DNA of 64,000 bases from Acidobacteriota bacterium (GTDB lineage Bacteria; Acidobacteriota; Terriglobia; Acidiferrales; UBA7541). The stretch covers positions 174,287 to 238,286 of the forward strand of contig PMTV01000014.1 of assembly GCA_003167215.1 (NCBI GenBank), given 5' to 3'. Made by a program: the position numbers and the translations under genes. Under the pieces are notes generated by a model, which was given only the letters and a program-made list of their open reading frames with translations, searched no databases and had not been told where the DNA came from. This document shows, in pieces, positions 8,845 through 18,433 of this stretch (positions are counted from its first letter, which is position 1; every line of letters starts with the position of its first letter).

Positions 8845-9071
8845 TTAACTCTCCGCAAAGAGTCTTATTTTACCTGAACTGGCGCTTCGCTTCCACTTCG
8901 TTCCTTCGCCGAGTTCCTCATGGATGGTCGAAGCCCGGCCAGGCCTCCAATGCCAAAATGTCCAATCTATCCATATAGTTGGAAAGGATGAAACGCTCCT
9001 AGCCCAGGGCCGGCGCCGGAGACCAAAATGTCGCAAGAATTGCGACGAGGACTTGCCGGGATTTTCAGGCC

Positions 9072-9236
9072 GGCAGCGAAAGGCTATTTGAGCAGACGTT
9101 GCGAGGTAACCAGCAGGGCAGGCCGCAGACGGCGGACGAAATTGCATCCGCGGCCCTGTTTCTAGTGGCGAACTAATCGAACGCGATTACTGTGCAGACT
9201 CTGACCGTGGATGGCGGAATGACTTTCTACCGAGCT
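9072..9236 (+). pseudogene. C-terminal remnant of a short-chain dehydrogenase (SDR)
   Basis: Read on the plus strand, codons from 9072 give LFEQTLRGNQQGRPQTADEI, then ASAALFLVAN, a TAA stop at 9174-9176, and SNAITVQTLTVDGG. This is the familiar C-terminal end of SDR oxidoreductases (AxFLxSxxxxxITGQTLxVDGG) with a nonsense codon. Nothing recognisable as the Rossmann N-terminus or the YxxxK site lies upstream, so only about 50 codons survive. The 3' part overlaps the end of the small membrane protein gene on the other strand. Confidence 0.6.
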
Positions 9237-9528
9237 CGTCCACCATGTTGTATCCCCGGCGCGCCGAACGCGCGATCACGCGAATTCCTGCTTCTGTCAA
9301 ATCCAACCCTCGCTCACCAATTGCTCCCAGAAGATAAGCGGTTCCGCCAATAACCAGCAGCGCGCCAAACGCAACACCGAACAACAGCTCAGCAGCGAGC
9401 AATTCGCGCACAAAATAGATTTGCAAGAAGAAGAAAAGTCCGATCGCAACTAGCAGCCACTTGCGCAGTTTCGCCTTTTCGATAACCCCGACTGCAAATG
9501 CATTCAGCCTTTCCAGGATGATTTTCAT
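9187..9528 (-). CDS. Small membrane protein, two transmembrane helices
   Basis: This 113-residue protein has an N-terminal amphipathic part (MKIILERLNAFAVGVIEKAK) and two hydrophobic helices (about residues 24-42 and 48-70) joined by a short acidic loop, then a basic C-terminal tail. The start ATG follows GAGGG at suitable spacing. I do not recognise a family. The last 16 codons run through the SDR remnant on the opposite strand, so the natural C-terminus may have been altered when that sequence arrived or decayed. Confidence 0.65.
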   Translation of the reverse strand: MKIILERLNAFAVGVIEKAKLRKWLLVAIGLFFFLQIYFVRELLAAELLFGVAFGALLVIGGTAYLLGAIGERGLDLTEAGIRVIARSARRGYNMVDELGRKSFRHPRSESAQ

Positions 9529-9755
9529 TAGCCCTCGTTTGCCTCATTCGTGTAGAAGCAAGCAGAAGACCAAAACGAACGCCCCATAACTCGTTGAAAA
9601 CTCGCCAGTGTCGGGGAATCAGGAGGCCAAATCGAGGGAAAAGAGAAAAGGGTTTCCGTAACGCGAACAAGTGCGGATTTGTTACAAGGTCGCCTACGCG
9701 GACGTTTTTTGTTGCCCCTTTTCGGCTACAGGCTATTTCACTTGCGTTTTGTTTC

Positions 9756-9781
9756 GCCTGAAGCGAAGCAGTTTTTCAGGC
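9756..9781 (-). terminator. Hairpin directly after the acyl-CoA dehydrogenase gene
   Basis: An inverted repeat GCCTGAA/TTCAGGC with a 12-base loop begins one base after the TAA stop of the acyl-CoA dehydrogenase gene, read on the minus strand. It is followed by an A-rich rather than T-rich run, so it may be a weak or factor-assisted terminator. Confidence 0.35.
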
Positions 9782-11578
9782 TTAACGCCCTTCGAACGGA
9801 TAGCGATCCTGGGCCAGCACCGCGGTCGCAACACGCGCTCTTAACGCGATCGTGTCGATAGGAGCATGCTTTGCGAAACGCCGCAGCACCGCGAGCTGTG
9901 TTATCAGCGTGTCACCGGCAACCGTCGCGGCTAATGCTGTGCGAGCTTGTTTCTCGACGCGGTCCATCGCGTCATATATAAACGCTCGGGCTGCGTCGCA
10001 CATAACGCTCGCGGATTCTCCTCGCGCTGCCGACGCCTTCTGCGCCCTGCGGAGCGAAGATTCCATGGCATACACATCCATCACCACATTGGCCAGCGCC
10101 GCCATCACTTCCTGCTCGTCGGCAAGTTTTTCGCGGAATTTCTGCACCGCGGTTCCCGCCGCAAGAAGGAAAATTTTCTTCGCCTGCGCCAGTGAGCGCT
10201 CTTCTTCAGCAAAAGCTCCGCTTTCAGACTCCTCGTACGACGGGCCTGCCAGCACTTCGTCCGCCAGCTTCATCGCCGCGGGAATCAAAGGCAAAATGCC
10301 GGCCATCGAACGCTTCATCAGCATTTGAATGATGAGCATGCGATTGATTTCGTTCGTCCCTTCGAAGATACGGTTCACGCGGCTGTCACGGTAAGCGCGT
10401 GCCACCGGATAGTCTTCGTGAAAGCCATAGCCCCCGAAGATTTGAACGCCCTCATCGACGCAGAAGTCCAGCGTCTCGCTGCCGACCACTTTGCTTATGG
10501 AACTTTCGATCGCGTATTCCTCAAGCACTTGCATGGCTTGCTGCGTTTTGTCCACACCAGCCTTCGGATTTGCGACGGCGGCTTCAACCATTCCCGCGGA
10601 ACGATAAATCATGGACTCCACGGCATATATCCGAATGGCCATTTCGCCGAGCTTCGCCTTGATCAGTCCGAAGTCGCAGAGCCGTTTGCCAAACGCCGTT
10701 CGCTCCTTGGAATATTTTGAAGAAGCTTCCAGCACTTTCTTCGATCCGCCGAGGCAGGAGGCGCCCAGCGAAAAACGGCCGACGTTCAGTGTGTTGAATG
10801 CAACGATATGGCCGCGTCCCACTTCATGCAGAAGATTCTCTTTGGGAACCGGAGTATTTTCGAAAAATATCGGCACGGTAGAGCTGCCGCGGATGCCCAT
10901 TTTCTTTTCTTCCGCGCCCACCGAGAAACCGGGAGCGCCGCGTTCCACGATGAAGCAGGAAAACTTTTCCCCATCAATCTTTGCGAAGACGATATAGACA
11001 TCGGCGAAGCCGCCATTCGTAATCCACATCTTTTGGCCGTTCAGAATCCAGTTCTTTCCATCCGGCGAAAGCACCGCGCGGGTGCGCGCAGCGAGCGAAT
11101 CCGATCCGGCCTGCGGTTCGGAGAGGCAATAGCAGGAGAGCAGCTCGCCGGTCGCGATTTTCGGCAGATATTTCTTCTTCTGCTCCTCCGTACCGAAGTA
11201 CACGATCGGAATCGTTCCGATACTAGAGTGGCCTCCGTGCGAAACCGCAAAGGACCCATAAGCGGATAGTTTTTCTGCGAGGACCGTCGAGGATACTTTG
11301 TCCAGGCCTGAACCCCCGAACTCTTCGGGAATCGCGCCGCCTAGCAGCCCAATTTCTCCGGACTTCTTCAGCATCTGGGCCATAAGCCCTTCTTTGTGTT
11401 GTTCCAGCGCCGCGATTTCCGGCACGACTTCTTTTTGTACGAATTCTTCAGCGGTTTGGCCCACCAGTCGCTGGTCGTCAGAGACATCCGCAGGAGTGAA
11501 AATATCTTCGGGCAGGCAGGATGTAATCAAGAACGCGCCGCCGCGATTCAGCGCCGCCGAAACCGATGTAGTGGCCAT
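9782..11578 (-). CDS. Acyl-CoA dehydrogenase (very-long-chain type)
   Basis: This is an FAD enzyme for the first step of fatty acid beta-oxidation, 598 residues long, which is the longer VLCAD/ACAD9 layout with an extra C-terminal helical domain. Visible sites are the FAD/substrate motif CYCLSEPQAGSD, WITNGG, the RTAFGKRLCDFG helix, and RIFEGTNEINRML, which holds the catalytic Glu. The reading frame is open 44 codons further upstream, but the ATG at 11576-11578 follows GGAGG at 8 bp and starts MATTSVSAALNRGG, so I place the start there. It lies with a thiolase (12155-13348) and a FadN-type enzyme (22990-25413) on the same strand, which together cover all four beta-oxidation reactions. Confidence 0.93.
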   Translation of the reverse strand: MATTSVSAALNRGGAFLITSCLPEDIFTPADVSDDQRLVGQTAEEFVQKEVVPEIAALEQHKEGLMAQMLKKSGEIGLLGGAIPEEFGGSGLDKVSSTVLAEKLSAYGSFAVSHGGHSSIGTIPIVYFGTEEQKKKYLPKIATGELLSCYCLSEPQAGSDSLAARTRAVLSPDGKNWILNGQKMWITNGGFADVYIVFAKIDGEKFSCFIVERGAPGFSVGAEEKKMGIRGSSTVPIFFENTPVPKENLLHEVGRGHIVAFNTLNVGRFSLGASCLGGSKKVLEASSKYSKERTAFGKRLCDFGLIKAKLGEMAIRIYAVESMIYRSAGMVEAAVANPKAGVDKTQQAMQVLEEYAIESSISKVVGSETLDFCVDEGVQIFGGYGFHEDYPVARAYRDSRVNRIFEGTNEINRMLIIQMLMKRSMAGILPLIPAAMKLADEVLAGPSYEESESGAFAEEERSLAQAKKIFLLAAGTAVQKFREKLADEQEVMAALANVVMDVYAMESSLRRAQKASAARGESASVMCDAARAFIYDAMDRVEKQARTALAATVAGDTLITQLAVLRRFAKHAPIDTIALRARVATAVLAQDRYPFEGR

Positions 11579-11796
11579 GATGCTGTCCTCCGTCAAATGA
11601 CCCAACGATGCCTTGATTCTACGACAAAATTGAAGCTTTGTGACCCTTGATCGCCCTAGACAAATGTCGCGTTGCGGAACGAGGCTTTCCGCAGTTATAG
11701 TGACGCGCATTATTTAAGCTCGCTCGCGTGCACCGCGATTTAGGGCCGGGGCAAAACAAAAGCGTCGAAGAGAATTTTGTAAAGCGAAGGAGACAC

Positions 11797-12144
11797 ATGG
11801 GAAATCCAGTGGTTCACTTTGAGATCGGATGCCGCGACAGTAAAAAAACTCAGGAATTTTACTCCAACTTGTTTGACTGGAAGCTCGAGGCCATGGGTCC
11901 GGCTGCGATGATCAATACCGGAGAAGCGGTTGCCGGCCACATCACCGCACTCGGCCACGAACCCCATCACTACACGATTTTCTACGTCCAGGTGGACGAT
12001 GTACAAGCTTGTCTGGACAAGGCAAAAGCGCTGGGTGGAAAAATGCTCGTTCCCCCCGTAGACATACCCACAGGAAAATTTGCCTGGATGCAGGATCCCG
12101 AAGGAAATACGGTTGGACTTTTCAAACCGGCAAAGCGCGAGTGA
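11797..12144 (+). CDS. VOC (glyoxalase/bleomycin-resistance-fold) family protein
   Basis: This is a single-domain 115-residue vicinal-oxygen-chelate protein with two beta-alpha-beta-beta-beta modules. HFEIGCRDSKKTQEFYSNLF begins the first, YTIFYVQVDDVQACLDKAKA the second, and FAWMQDPEGNTVGLF is the usual C-terminal strand with the metal-site Glu region. The ATG at 11797 follows AAGGAG, which fixes the start. Such proteins are cytoplasmic and of varied function (isomerase, dioxygenase, resistance), and the substrate cannot be read from sequence. It is convergent with the thiolase gene, 10 bp apart. Confidence 0.85.
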   Translation: MGNPVVHFEIGCRDSKKTQEFYSNLFDWKLEAMGPAAMINTGEAVAGHITALGHEPHHYTIFYVQVDDVQACLDKAKALGGKMLVPPVDIPTGKFAWMQDPEGNTVGLFKPAKRE

Positions 12145-12154
12145 GCCGGTATCC

Positions 12155-13348
12155 TTACGAGAGACGCTCGAAAATTCCAGCCGCGCCCATGCCGCCGCCC
12201 ACGCACATGGTTACCATGCCATAGCGTCCCTTGCGCCGATCCAGTTCACGCAGAATCGTGGCCGTCAACTTCGCGCCGGTGCAGCCTAGCGGATGGCCCA
12301 GCGCTATCGCGCCGCCGTTCACGTTGACGCGCGCGGGATCTAAACCGGCAAGCTTGATCACCGCCAACGACTGCGCGGCGAACGCCTCGTTTAATTCAAT
12401 CACATCGATTTGATCGATCGTCAGGCCTGCAATCTTCAGCGCTTTCGGAATTGCATACACGGGGCCGACGCCCATCTCTTCCGGCAGGCATCCCGCGGTG
12501 GCAAATGCCAGGAACCGCGCGAGGGGTTTCAATCCAAGCGCTCGTGCTCGCTCGGCGCTCATGACCACGGCCGCTGCCGCGCCGTCACTCATCTGCGAGC
12601 TGTTCCCCGCAGTCACGACTCCGCGTGCGTGGAACGCAGGCTTCAGCTTTCCGAGCACCTCAACGGAGGTATCGCTCCGAGGACCTTCATCTGTATCGAA
12701 ATTGATCTTCACGTTTTTCGCCTTCGAGTTCCCGTTTCCGTTACTCTCGAAACTGACGTAATTCACTTCCACCGGCACGATTTCGTCCTTGAATTTCCTT
12801 GCAGCGATGGCAGCGATAGCTTTCTGATGGCTAGCGAAAGAAAACTCATCGGACTGTTCGCGCGTGATGCCATATTTCTTGGCGAGATTTTCGGCAGTGA
12901 GCCCCATACCGAGATAAGCATCCGGATAACTGTCCATCAGCGAAGGATTTGGCGAAATTTTGTTTCCACCCATCGGGACCATGCTCATGGATTCAGTGCC
13001 GCCGGCCACCGCAACATCTCCCTGCCCTGCCATGATGCGCTCCGCAGCCAGTGCAATCGCCTGAAGTCCAGACGAACAAAAGCGATTAATCGTCATGGCG
13101 GAAGTTTCCACAGGCAAGCCGGCGCGCAAGGACGCGATCCGCGCCACATTCATTCCTTGCTCAGCCTCGGGCATCGCGCAGCCCAGGATCACATCTTCAA
13201 TCTCTTTCGGGTCCAGCCCGCCGGCCCGCGCGATTGCTTCTTTGATCACTACCGCAGCCAGATCATCAGGACGCGTGGCACGCAGCACTCCCTTGGAAGC
13301 TTTGCCCACTGGAGTTCTCACGGAACTGACAATTACTGCTTCGCGCAT
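12155..13348 (-). CDS. fadA: Acetyl-CoA acyltransferase (thiolase)
   Basis: This is a 3-ketoacyl-CoA thiolase of 397 residues, which cleaves 3-ketoacyl-CoA to acetyl-CoA and a shortened acyl-CoA. The acylated Cys is in [18 protein letters not shown] near residue 91. The His site is [16 protein letters not shown], and the second catalytic Cys is in [17 protein letters not shown]. The N-terminal [10 protein letters not shown] is typical. The ATG follows GAGGTGATAG. A fadI-like or acetoacetyl-CoA thiolase role cannot be excluded. It is next to no other beta-oxidation gene, but the dehydrogenase and FadN-type genes lie within 12 kb on the same strand. Confidence 0.93.
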   Translation of the reverse strand: MREAVIVSSVRTPVGKASKGVLRATRPDDLAAVVIKEAIARAGGLDPKEIEDVILGCAMPEAEQGMNVARIASLRAGLPVETSAMTINRFCSSGLQAIALAAERIMAGQGDVAVAGGTESMSMVPMGGNKISPNPSLMDSYPDAYLGMGLTAENLAKKYGITREQSDEFSFASHQKAIAAIAARKFKDEIVPVEVNYVSFESNGNGNSKAKNVKINFDTDEGPRSDTSVEVLGKLKPAFHARGVVTAGNSSQMSDGAAAAVVMSAERARALGLKPLARFLAFATAGCLPEEMGVGPVYAIPKALKIAGLTIDQIDVIELNEAFAAQSLAVIKLAGLDPARVNVNGGAIALGHPLGCTGAKLTATILRELDRRKGRYGMVTMCVGGGMGAAGIFERLS

Positions 13349-13486
13349 CTATCACCTCGGCATGCACTGAATCCGATTGCAAACATAACGATACTATATT
13401 CGATGCGTGGACGATCGAAAAGAAGCAGCGCTCGGGAGCGACCCCGTCCCGGTTTACCTTGCAGGCACGAATGCTGAGGATCGAAA

Positions 13487-15376
13487 CTAACGGTGGAACT
13501 TGATTGTCACGAGCATCTGTACGGATACCGGCTGTCCATCGAGTTTCGACGGCTCATACTTCCATCGGCCGAGGGCGTCCAGGGCGGATTGCCGCAACAT
13601 CACAGGTCCCGAAATCGCTTCCGTATGGATGACGTGTCCGGTTTTGTCAATTGTTGCCCGGATGACCACGTCGCCTTCAATGTTGGATTTCTTGGCAGCG
13701 GTAGGATAGATCGGAAGACTGGAGAAAATGAGCTTGGGTTCCTTCACGAGTCCGCCCACTTTCACCGGGCCGTCCGGCTTGATCTCCGGCGCGGGAGGCG
13801 ACGCGACATCGGATGGACCGATAACTCCGGGGAGTGCGCCGCTCGCGGACGCAGGTGGCTCCGCTGCTGCGTCGAGCGACGGCGCGGCATTCGCTTCTTC
13901 GCCGCCGGTACGTTGCGAACTCACTGGATGGGAATTCAAAGTTGCGTTCATCATATCGGACGTGACATGCGGTGCGTCCTGCTTTGCGGCGGTGCCGGGC
14001 CGATTTCCAGAAACCGGCAAATCGTGTTTTTCCGCCGGAGCATTTCCGTTGACGATTATAGAGGGCGATGGGTTTGCTATCGCGGCGCGAGTCGGATTGG
14101 AGACCTGCGAAGGCGCCGCGCTCACTTCTGGTGTTTTGGGTGCGTTCAAATTGGCCGCGGAAGGCGGTTGAGTTAGGGCCGGCGGGCTTGACTTCGGGCT
14201 GCTTCCGTTCGCAGACTGCATTCGAACGTAGAAAACGCCGGCGCCTACTGCAATAAACAACAAGGTTATGACCGCGGCTATCAAAATCCAGTTCTGCCCT
14301 GCTGGCGTTTTTGATTTGGCGGAAGCCTCGGTGTAGGACTCCAATGCATCGTCAGAGGCTGCAGCGGATGCGGGACGCTGGGCGCTAAGAGTTGCCCCGC
14401 CGGAGAGACTTCCGAATGTACTGCGCACACTTTCGTCGGACGTCGTGGCTGCGAGCTCCCCAAGTTCAGCAGAGCCGGCGGAGCCGGCATGGACTTCCTG
14501 CACGGACGATACTGCCGGCGCTGGCGCATGCGAATCCGCGTGTGAAACGGCCGAGGGAGGTGCCACAACGGAAGCGGAAGGAAAATTAATTACATTGCCC
14601 TCATTGGCTTTTTCCGGAGCCGGCGCTTTCTTCAGAGTTTCAAAACTCGGTGTCATGGGCGCTGGCGGCGCGGGCGTGATCGTGGACGCTGCAGGCTGCA
14701 CTTGTTGCTGCAGACCAATCGAAATGAAAGACGGTTCCGGTTTAGTTGGCGAATCAATCTGCGGATCAGCAACTGCCGGTTTGATGGCTGGCGAAAACGA
14801 CGTTGCTTCGGCCGGTTTTTCCGTGACCGCGGGAGCAGGTGCCGGCGCCCAGGAAATATCCGACGCCGACGCAGCTGGCGCCTGCTTGACGATGGGCACC
14901 GCCGGTGCTGGTGCGGCCGGTTGCGCTGGCTTGTTTGCAGTTGCAGGTCCTTCGGAAGGAAAGTAAACGCTCCAGTACCCGGGCTGTTTGTGCGTGAATT
15001 CAACTTCGACGTAGCCCTGCAAATTCGAAAATGTGCGAACCTTCACCACGCGGCAAATCGCATCTTGACGCGATTTCAAGTTGGTCACGACCAGCATTTG
15101 ACCCACGTTGACGGACGTGGACATTCGAATCACCGCGCCCTGAGGGAACACGATCATCGTGCTCGTTTGTTCTTCGAACGGTTCGGTGTGCGGCGTGATT
15201 TCACGCACCACTTCCGTCACGCGGGAGCCGTGCACTTTGACCGGAACTTCCAGGGACACAGCGTCGGACCGCAGGTGCCCAGCCGGGCTCGCCTTCGCCG
15301 GAGTGCCGCGATTCGAGCTGCCGGTTTCCACAGCTGAATTTGTCACTTCTGAAGTGTCCTTCGTTAGTGGTGCCAT
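13487..15376 (-). CDS. PilZ-like domain / TonB C-terminal domain fusion protein
   Basis: This 629-residue inner-membrane protein has an unusual layout. Residues 35-145 form a beta-rich PilZ-like domain (SVNVGQMLVVTNLKSRQDAI, CRVVKVRT, GYVEVEFTHKQPGYWSVYF) without the RxxxR motif. A long Pro/Ala-rich stretch follows, then one transmembrane helix near residues 362-386 (WILIAAVITLLFIAVGAGVF). A second disordered linker precedes a TonB C-terminal domain at about 540-629 (IEGDVVIRATIDKTGHVI, ALGRWKYEPSKLDGQPV). TonB domains deliver energy or contact outer-membrane partners. Here the N-terminal module is predicted to be cytoplasmic and the TonB domain periplasmic. No exbB/exbD or receptor gene is nearby. 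Confidence 0.88.
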   Translation of the reverse strand: MAPLTKDTSEVTNSAVETGSSNRGTPAKASPAGHLRSDAVSLEVPVKVHGSRVTEVVREITPHTEPFEEQTSTMIVFPQGAVIRMSTSVNVGQMLVVTNLKSRQDAICRVVKVRTFSNLQGYVEVEFTHKQPGYWSVYFPSEGPATANKPAQPAAPAPAVPIVKQAPAASASDISWAPAPAPAVTEKPAEATSFSPAIKPAVADPQIDSPTKPEPSFISIGLQQQVQPAASTITPAPPAPMTPSFETLKKAPAPEKANEGNVINFPSASVVAPPSAVSHADSHAPAPAVSSVQEVHAGSAGSAELGELAATTSDESVRSTFGSLSGGATLSAQRPASAAASDDALESYTEASAKSKTPAGQNWILIAAVITLLFIAVGAGVFYVRMQSANGSSPKSSPPALTQPPSAANLNAPKTPEVSAAPSQVSNPTRAAIANPSPSIIVNGNAPAEKHDLPVSGNRPGTAAKQDAPHVTSDMMNATLNSHPVSSQRTGGEEANAAPSLDAAAEPPASASGALPGVIGPSDVASPPAPEIKPDGPVKVGGLVKEPKLIFSSLPIYPTAAKKSNIEGDVVIRATIDKTGHVIHTEAISGPVMLRQSALDALGRWKYEPSKLDGQPVSVQMLVTIKFHR

Positions 15377-15451
15377 TGTTATACCGGCGGTACGCCGTCC
15401 CCCCAGAAGTTATGGTTCTTCTGATATAAGCATTTTTTAGGGGTGTCGTTA

Positions 15452-15468
15452 GGTGCGGCAATGGTACG
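15452..15468 (-). promoter_or_regulatory. Upstream motif shared with the 1230-residue gene
   Basis: On the plus strand this reads GGTGCGGCAATGGTACG, 75 bp upstream of the PilZ-like/TonB gene. It matches 15 of 17 bases of the motif at 5815-5831 in the same orientation relative to its gene. It is a candidate shared control site, with no further support in the sequence. Confidence 0.25.
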
Positions 15469-15629
15469 AAGGTACTCAGGGTGAACTTTTTGGACACGCC
15501 GGGGCCCAGGTGACCGTCGAACGCTTGGCCAATGAAATTGACGGAACCGCAGTGGAAAGGCCTAGATCTGGCACACCTGTAACTTCATTTCGCCCGGGGG
15601 GCGTGCCCAAAAACCCAGCACTGGCGGAA

Positions 15630-16979
15630 CTAACGAGGCGGCACAGGACGTTTGCGATACTCCTCGTAGAGATCGCGATGGCGATTGTCCGTGCTGGTAA
15701 GTTGTCCTTTGATGAAGAGGTAGCGCACTTGAGTTTGAATTTCGAGCGGATCGCCGCTTGTCACAATAATGTTTGCCAGCTTTCCTGGCTCGAGAGTGCC
15801 GACTTGATCTGCAAGTCCCAGGATTTGCGCGGCATTCAACATTACGGCTTTAAGACCCTCGTCATGCGGTAAACCATAACCCACCGCCGTCCCAGCATAC
15901 TGCGGAAGCCTGCGCGAGAAAGATGTGCCAAAACTCGAAAACGCAAATGGAATTCCAGCTGCGTTTAATTCGGCCGGCTGGGTCATTGGCTTGTCGTACG
16001 GAGCGTCCTCTCGTTCGGGGAGCCGCTCGGTAGGGCCCAGAATCACCGGGATCTTCTTTTCCTTCAGCAGGTCTTTCACTTTCCAACTCTCTGCGCCGGA
16101 GGCCAGAATCATTTTCAGATTTTGCTTCGCGCAGAAATCCACCGCGTTGCGAATGTCTCGCGCATCATCGGCCACCATCAGTACCGGAAGTTTTCCTTCC
16201 ACCACCGGCACAAGCGCCTCCAGCTTCAAATCGCGCACAAAAAGATCCGGTGAACCTTTTTCTTTCGCTTGCGCGTAGTGCCGCGCGCGCACAAGCCAGT
16301 CACTTAGCTCGTTCACCGACTTGTCGTATTCTTTTTTCGCTTCCGTGTACGGTTTTTCCTTGAAGCTGAACGTTGAAAAATCGAACGAACGCGTCTGGAT
16401 CGACGGCCAATTAATCACCATTGCCACCGAACGCTTGATTTGCATCTCGTCCATTGTCCAGCCGGCCAAATTGAACGTCGAGGCCTGGCCGGTGATCACT
16501 CCGCCGCCTTCCGAATCGAACCCGCCGATGCCCGGCACCGCGAGCACTTCCGTTATCCCGTTCGCGCGTGTCACCGGAATGTGTGCAGTCGCCGGGTTTA
16601 CCGCCGTCGCAGCGATCAGCTCAGGATTGAACGCGCCGAGCTCACGCGTATCCACGGTCGCTGAAACCGCACCGACCTCGTTCAACCCCATTTGCGTGAT
16701 AGGGTCGAACATTCCGGGATAAACTTCCAGCCCTGCCGCATCGATCACTTGCGCATCATCGGGAACTGCGATATTCGCTCCAACTGCCGCGATTTTTCCG
16801 TCGCGAATCACCACAGTGCCGTTTTCAATCGCGGGCCCCGCCAAGGTGTAAACCTTGGCGCCCTTGATGGCGTAAACATTCGCGGCCCGTTGCGACCACA
16901 GAGGAAACGCCAGCGACAGCGCCAAACAAAATGAAATTAGCTGCAAGCTCGAGGACTTCACGCTGATAGCTCTACTCAC
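15630..16979 (-). CDS. Exported amidohydrolase-family protein without the HxH metal motif
   Basis: This 449-residue protein has an N-terminal signal peptide (LISFCLALSLAFPLWSQ) and the composite beta-sandwich/TIM-barrel fold of imidazolonepropionase-like amidohydrolases (IKGAKVYTLAGPAIENGTVV, VYPGMFDPITQMG, LGTLEPGKLANIIV). The segment that normally reads D-x-H-x-H after PGxID is FDPITQMG, so the first two metal His are absent. It is the third gene of an overlapping operon (4-bp ATGA overlap at 16976-16979). The family includes periplasmic dipeptidases and related hydrolases. Loss of the His pair suggests a non-catalytic or partner subunit. Confidence 0.85.
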   Translation of the reverse strand: MSRAISVKSSSLQLISFCLALSLAFPLWSQRAANVYAIKGAKVYTLAGPAIENGTVVIRDGKIAAVGANIAVPDDAQVIDAAGLEVYPGMFDPITQMGLNEVGAVSATVDTRELGAFNPELIAATAVNPATAHIPVTRANGITEVLAVPGIGGFDSEGGGVITGQASTFNLAGWTMDEMQIKRSVAMVINWPSIQTRSFDFSTFSFKEKPYTEAKKEYDKSVNELSDWLVRARHYAQAKEKGSPDLFVRDLKLEALVPVVEGKLPVLMVADDARDIRNAVDFCAKQNLKMILASGAESWKVKDLLKEKKIPVILGPTERLPEREDAPYDKPMTQPAELNAAGIPFAFSSFGTSFSRRLPQYAGTAVGYGLPHDEGLKAVMLNAAQILGLADQVGTLEPGKLANIIVTSGDPLEIQTQVRYLFIKGQLTSTDNRHRDLYEEYRKRPVPPR

Positions 16980-18433
16980 AGGCCACCTCCGGCAATGTTG
17001 CCTACGTTGCTTTGGCTGGTCGGCGGTTGTTTCTTTTTGGCATCAGGCTTTTTCTCCGGCTTGCTTTCTGATTTTCCTTCCGCTTTTTTCTCTTCGGCAG
17101 CTTTCTTTTCCTTTGCCAGCAGGTCTTGCTTTTCCTTTTCAAGCGCTGGACGCGCATCAATATCGCGCTGCCGGTCAAAATAAACCCGGCCGTCGATCAG
17201 CGTCTTTTGCACCACCGCGTACACGCTCAAAGGATCGTGATTGAAGATAGCGAGGTCCGCGTCCTTGCCTACCTCGATCGAACCCACGCGATTGTCGATT
17301 CCCAGCTGGATTGCAGGATTCAAAGTGACCAACTTCAGAGCATCGTTGGCTGACAGGCCGCCGTATTTCATGCTCTTGGCCGCTTCCTGGTTCAAGTGAC
17401 GCGCTTCTTCGGCGTCATCCGAGTTGATCGAAACAATCACGCCGCGGTCGGTCATCAGCGCAGCGTTGTACGGAATCGCGTCATAAGCTTCCATCTTGTA
17501 ACCCCACCAATCCGAAAATGTCGAGCCTCCGGCGCCGGACGCCGCGATTTCATCTGCGATTTTGTAGCCTTCCAGCACGTGCTGGAAGGTACGGATCTTG
17601 AATCCAAATTCATTTGCCACCCGGATGAGCATCAGAATTTCGTCCGCGCGGTAGCAGTGCGAGTGCACGTACCGTTTTCCTTCGAGCACTTCCACCAGCG
17701 GCTCGAGCTTCTCATCCCGCCGCGGCGGGATTAGATTCTCGTTCCCCGCTGCTTTCTTCTGGTTGTAGTCGTCCCACTCCTTTTTGTACTGACGAGCTTC
17801 GATGAAAGCCTCGCGAATCGTTTCTTCCACGCCCAGCCGGGTCGCGGGATATCGAGGTTCCACTCCGGGCGGCGGCGAAAAATTCGAGCGCTTGGGATTC
17901 TCGCCCAGCGCAAATTTAATTCCAGGCAGCGCCCCTTCGAACGGCAACTGGCTGGCGGGTTTGCCCCATCGTAACTTGATCACCACCGTTTGCCCGCCGA
18001 TCGCGTTCGCACTTCCGTGCAGAATATTCGCCGCGGTCACTCCGCCGGCGAGGTCATCGTAAATACTCATGTCGTCGGGATCTAAGACATCGGCGATGTT
18101 TGCCATCGACGAAACGGAAACGCTGCCTTCATTCACACCACCGTCTATAGCGATGTGCGAGTGGCAATCGATGATCCCGGGCATCACGTATTGGCCGTTC
18201 GCGTCAATCACCGTCGCGCCGTCGGGAACTTTCAAGTCGGTTCCCACCCCCGCTATCTTCCCGTCACGAATCAGGATCGAACCGTGCTCGATATTCCCGT
18301 GCGTAATTGTGAGGATTGTGGCGTTCTTTATCAGAATCGCGCTGTCTTTCTGAGTGTTCGAATCCTGGGCCCGAACGGAAAACGGAGCGAGTGCGGCAAA
18401 TGCAACTGTCGCAAGCAGCAGGGCGCGTTTCAT
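16976..18433 (-). CDS. Exported amidohydrolase with intact HxH motif
   Basis: This 485-residue protein is the middle gene of the operon. It has a signal peptide (LLATVAFAALAPFSVRA) and the full amidohydrolase core: VMPGIIDCHSHIAIDGG supplies the HxH ligands near residues 91-93, YVHSHCYRADEIL and TFQHVLEGYKIADEI supply further His, and VSINSDDAEEARH supplies the terminal Asp region. The C-terminus after NHDPLSVYAVV is a Lys/Glu-rich tail of about 45 residues that is probably disordered. It overlaps both neighbours by 4 bp, so translation of the three paralogues is coupled. It is the only one of the three with the conventional metal site; the substrate is unknown. Confidence 0.88.
   Translation of the reverse strand: MKRALLLATVAFAALAPFSVRAQDSNTQKDSAILIKNATILTITHGNIEHGSILIRDGKIAGVGTDLKVPDGATVIDANGQYVMPGIIDCHSHIAIDGGVNEGSVSVSSMANIADVLDPDDMSIYDDLAGGVTAANILHGSANAIGGQTVVIKLRWGKPASQLPFEGALPGIKFALGENPKRSNFSPPPGVEPRYPATRLGVEETIREAFIEARQYKKEWDDYNQKKAAGNENLIPPRRDEKLEPLVEVLEGKRYVHSHCYRADEILMLIRVANEFGFKIRTFQHVLEGYKIADEIAASGAGGSTFSDWWGYKMEAYDAIPYNAALMTDRGVIVSINSDDAEEARHLNQEAAKSMKYGGLSANDALKLVTLNPAIQLGIDNRVGSIEVGKDADLAIFNHDPLSVYAVVQKTLIDGRVYFDRQRDIDARPALEKEKQDLLAKEKKAAEEKKAEGKSESKPEKKPDAKKKQPPTSQSNVGNIAGGGL

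Noticed and set aside
12410-13477. 355-codon plus-strand frame.
   Set aside because: It is antisense to the thiolase gene, which has complete catalytic motifs.
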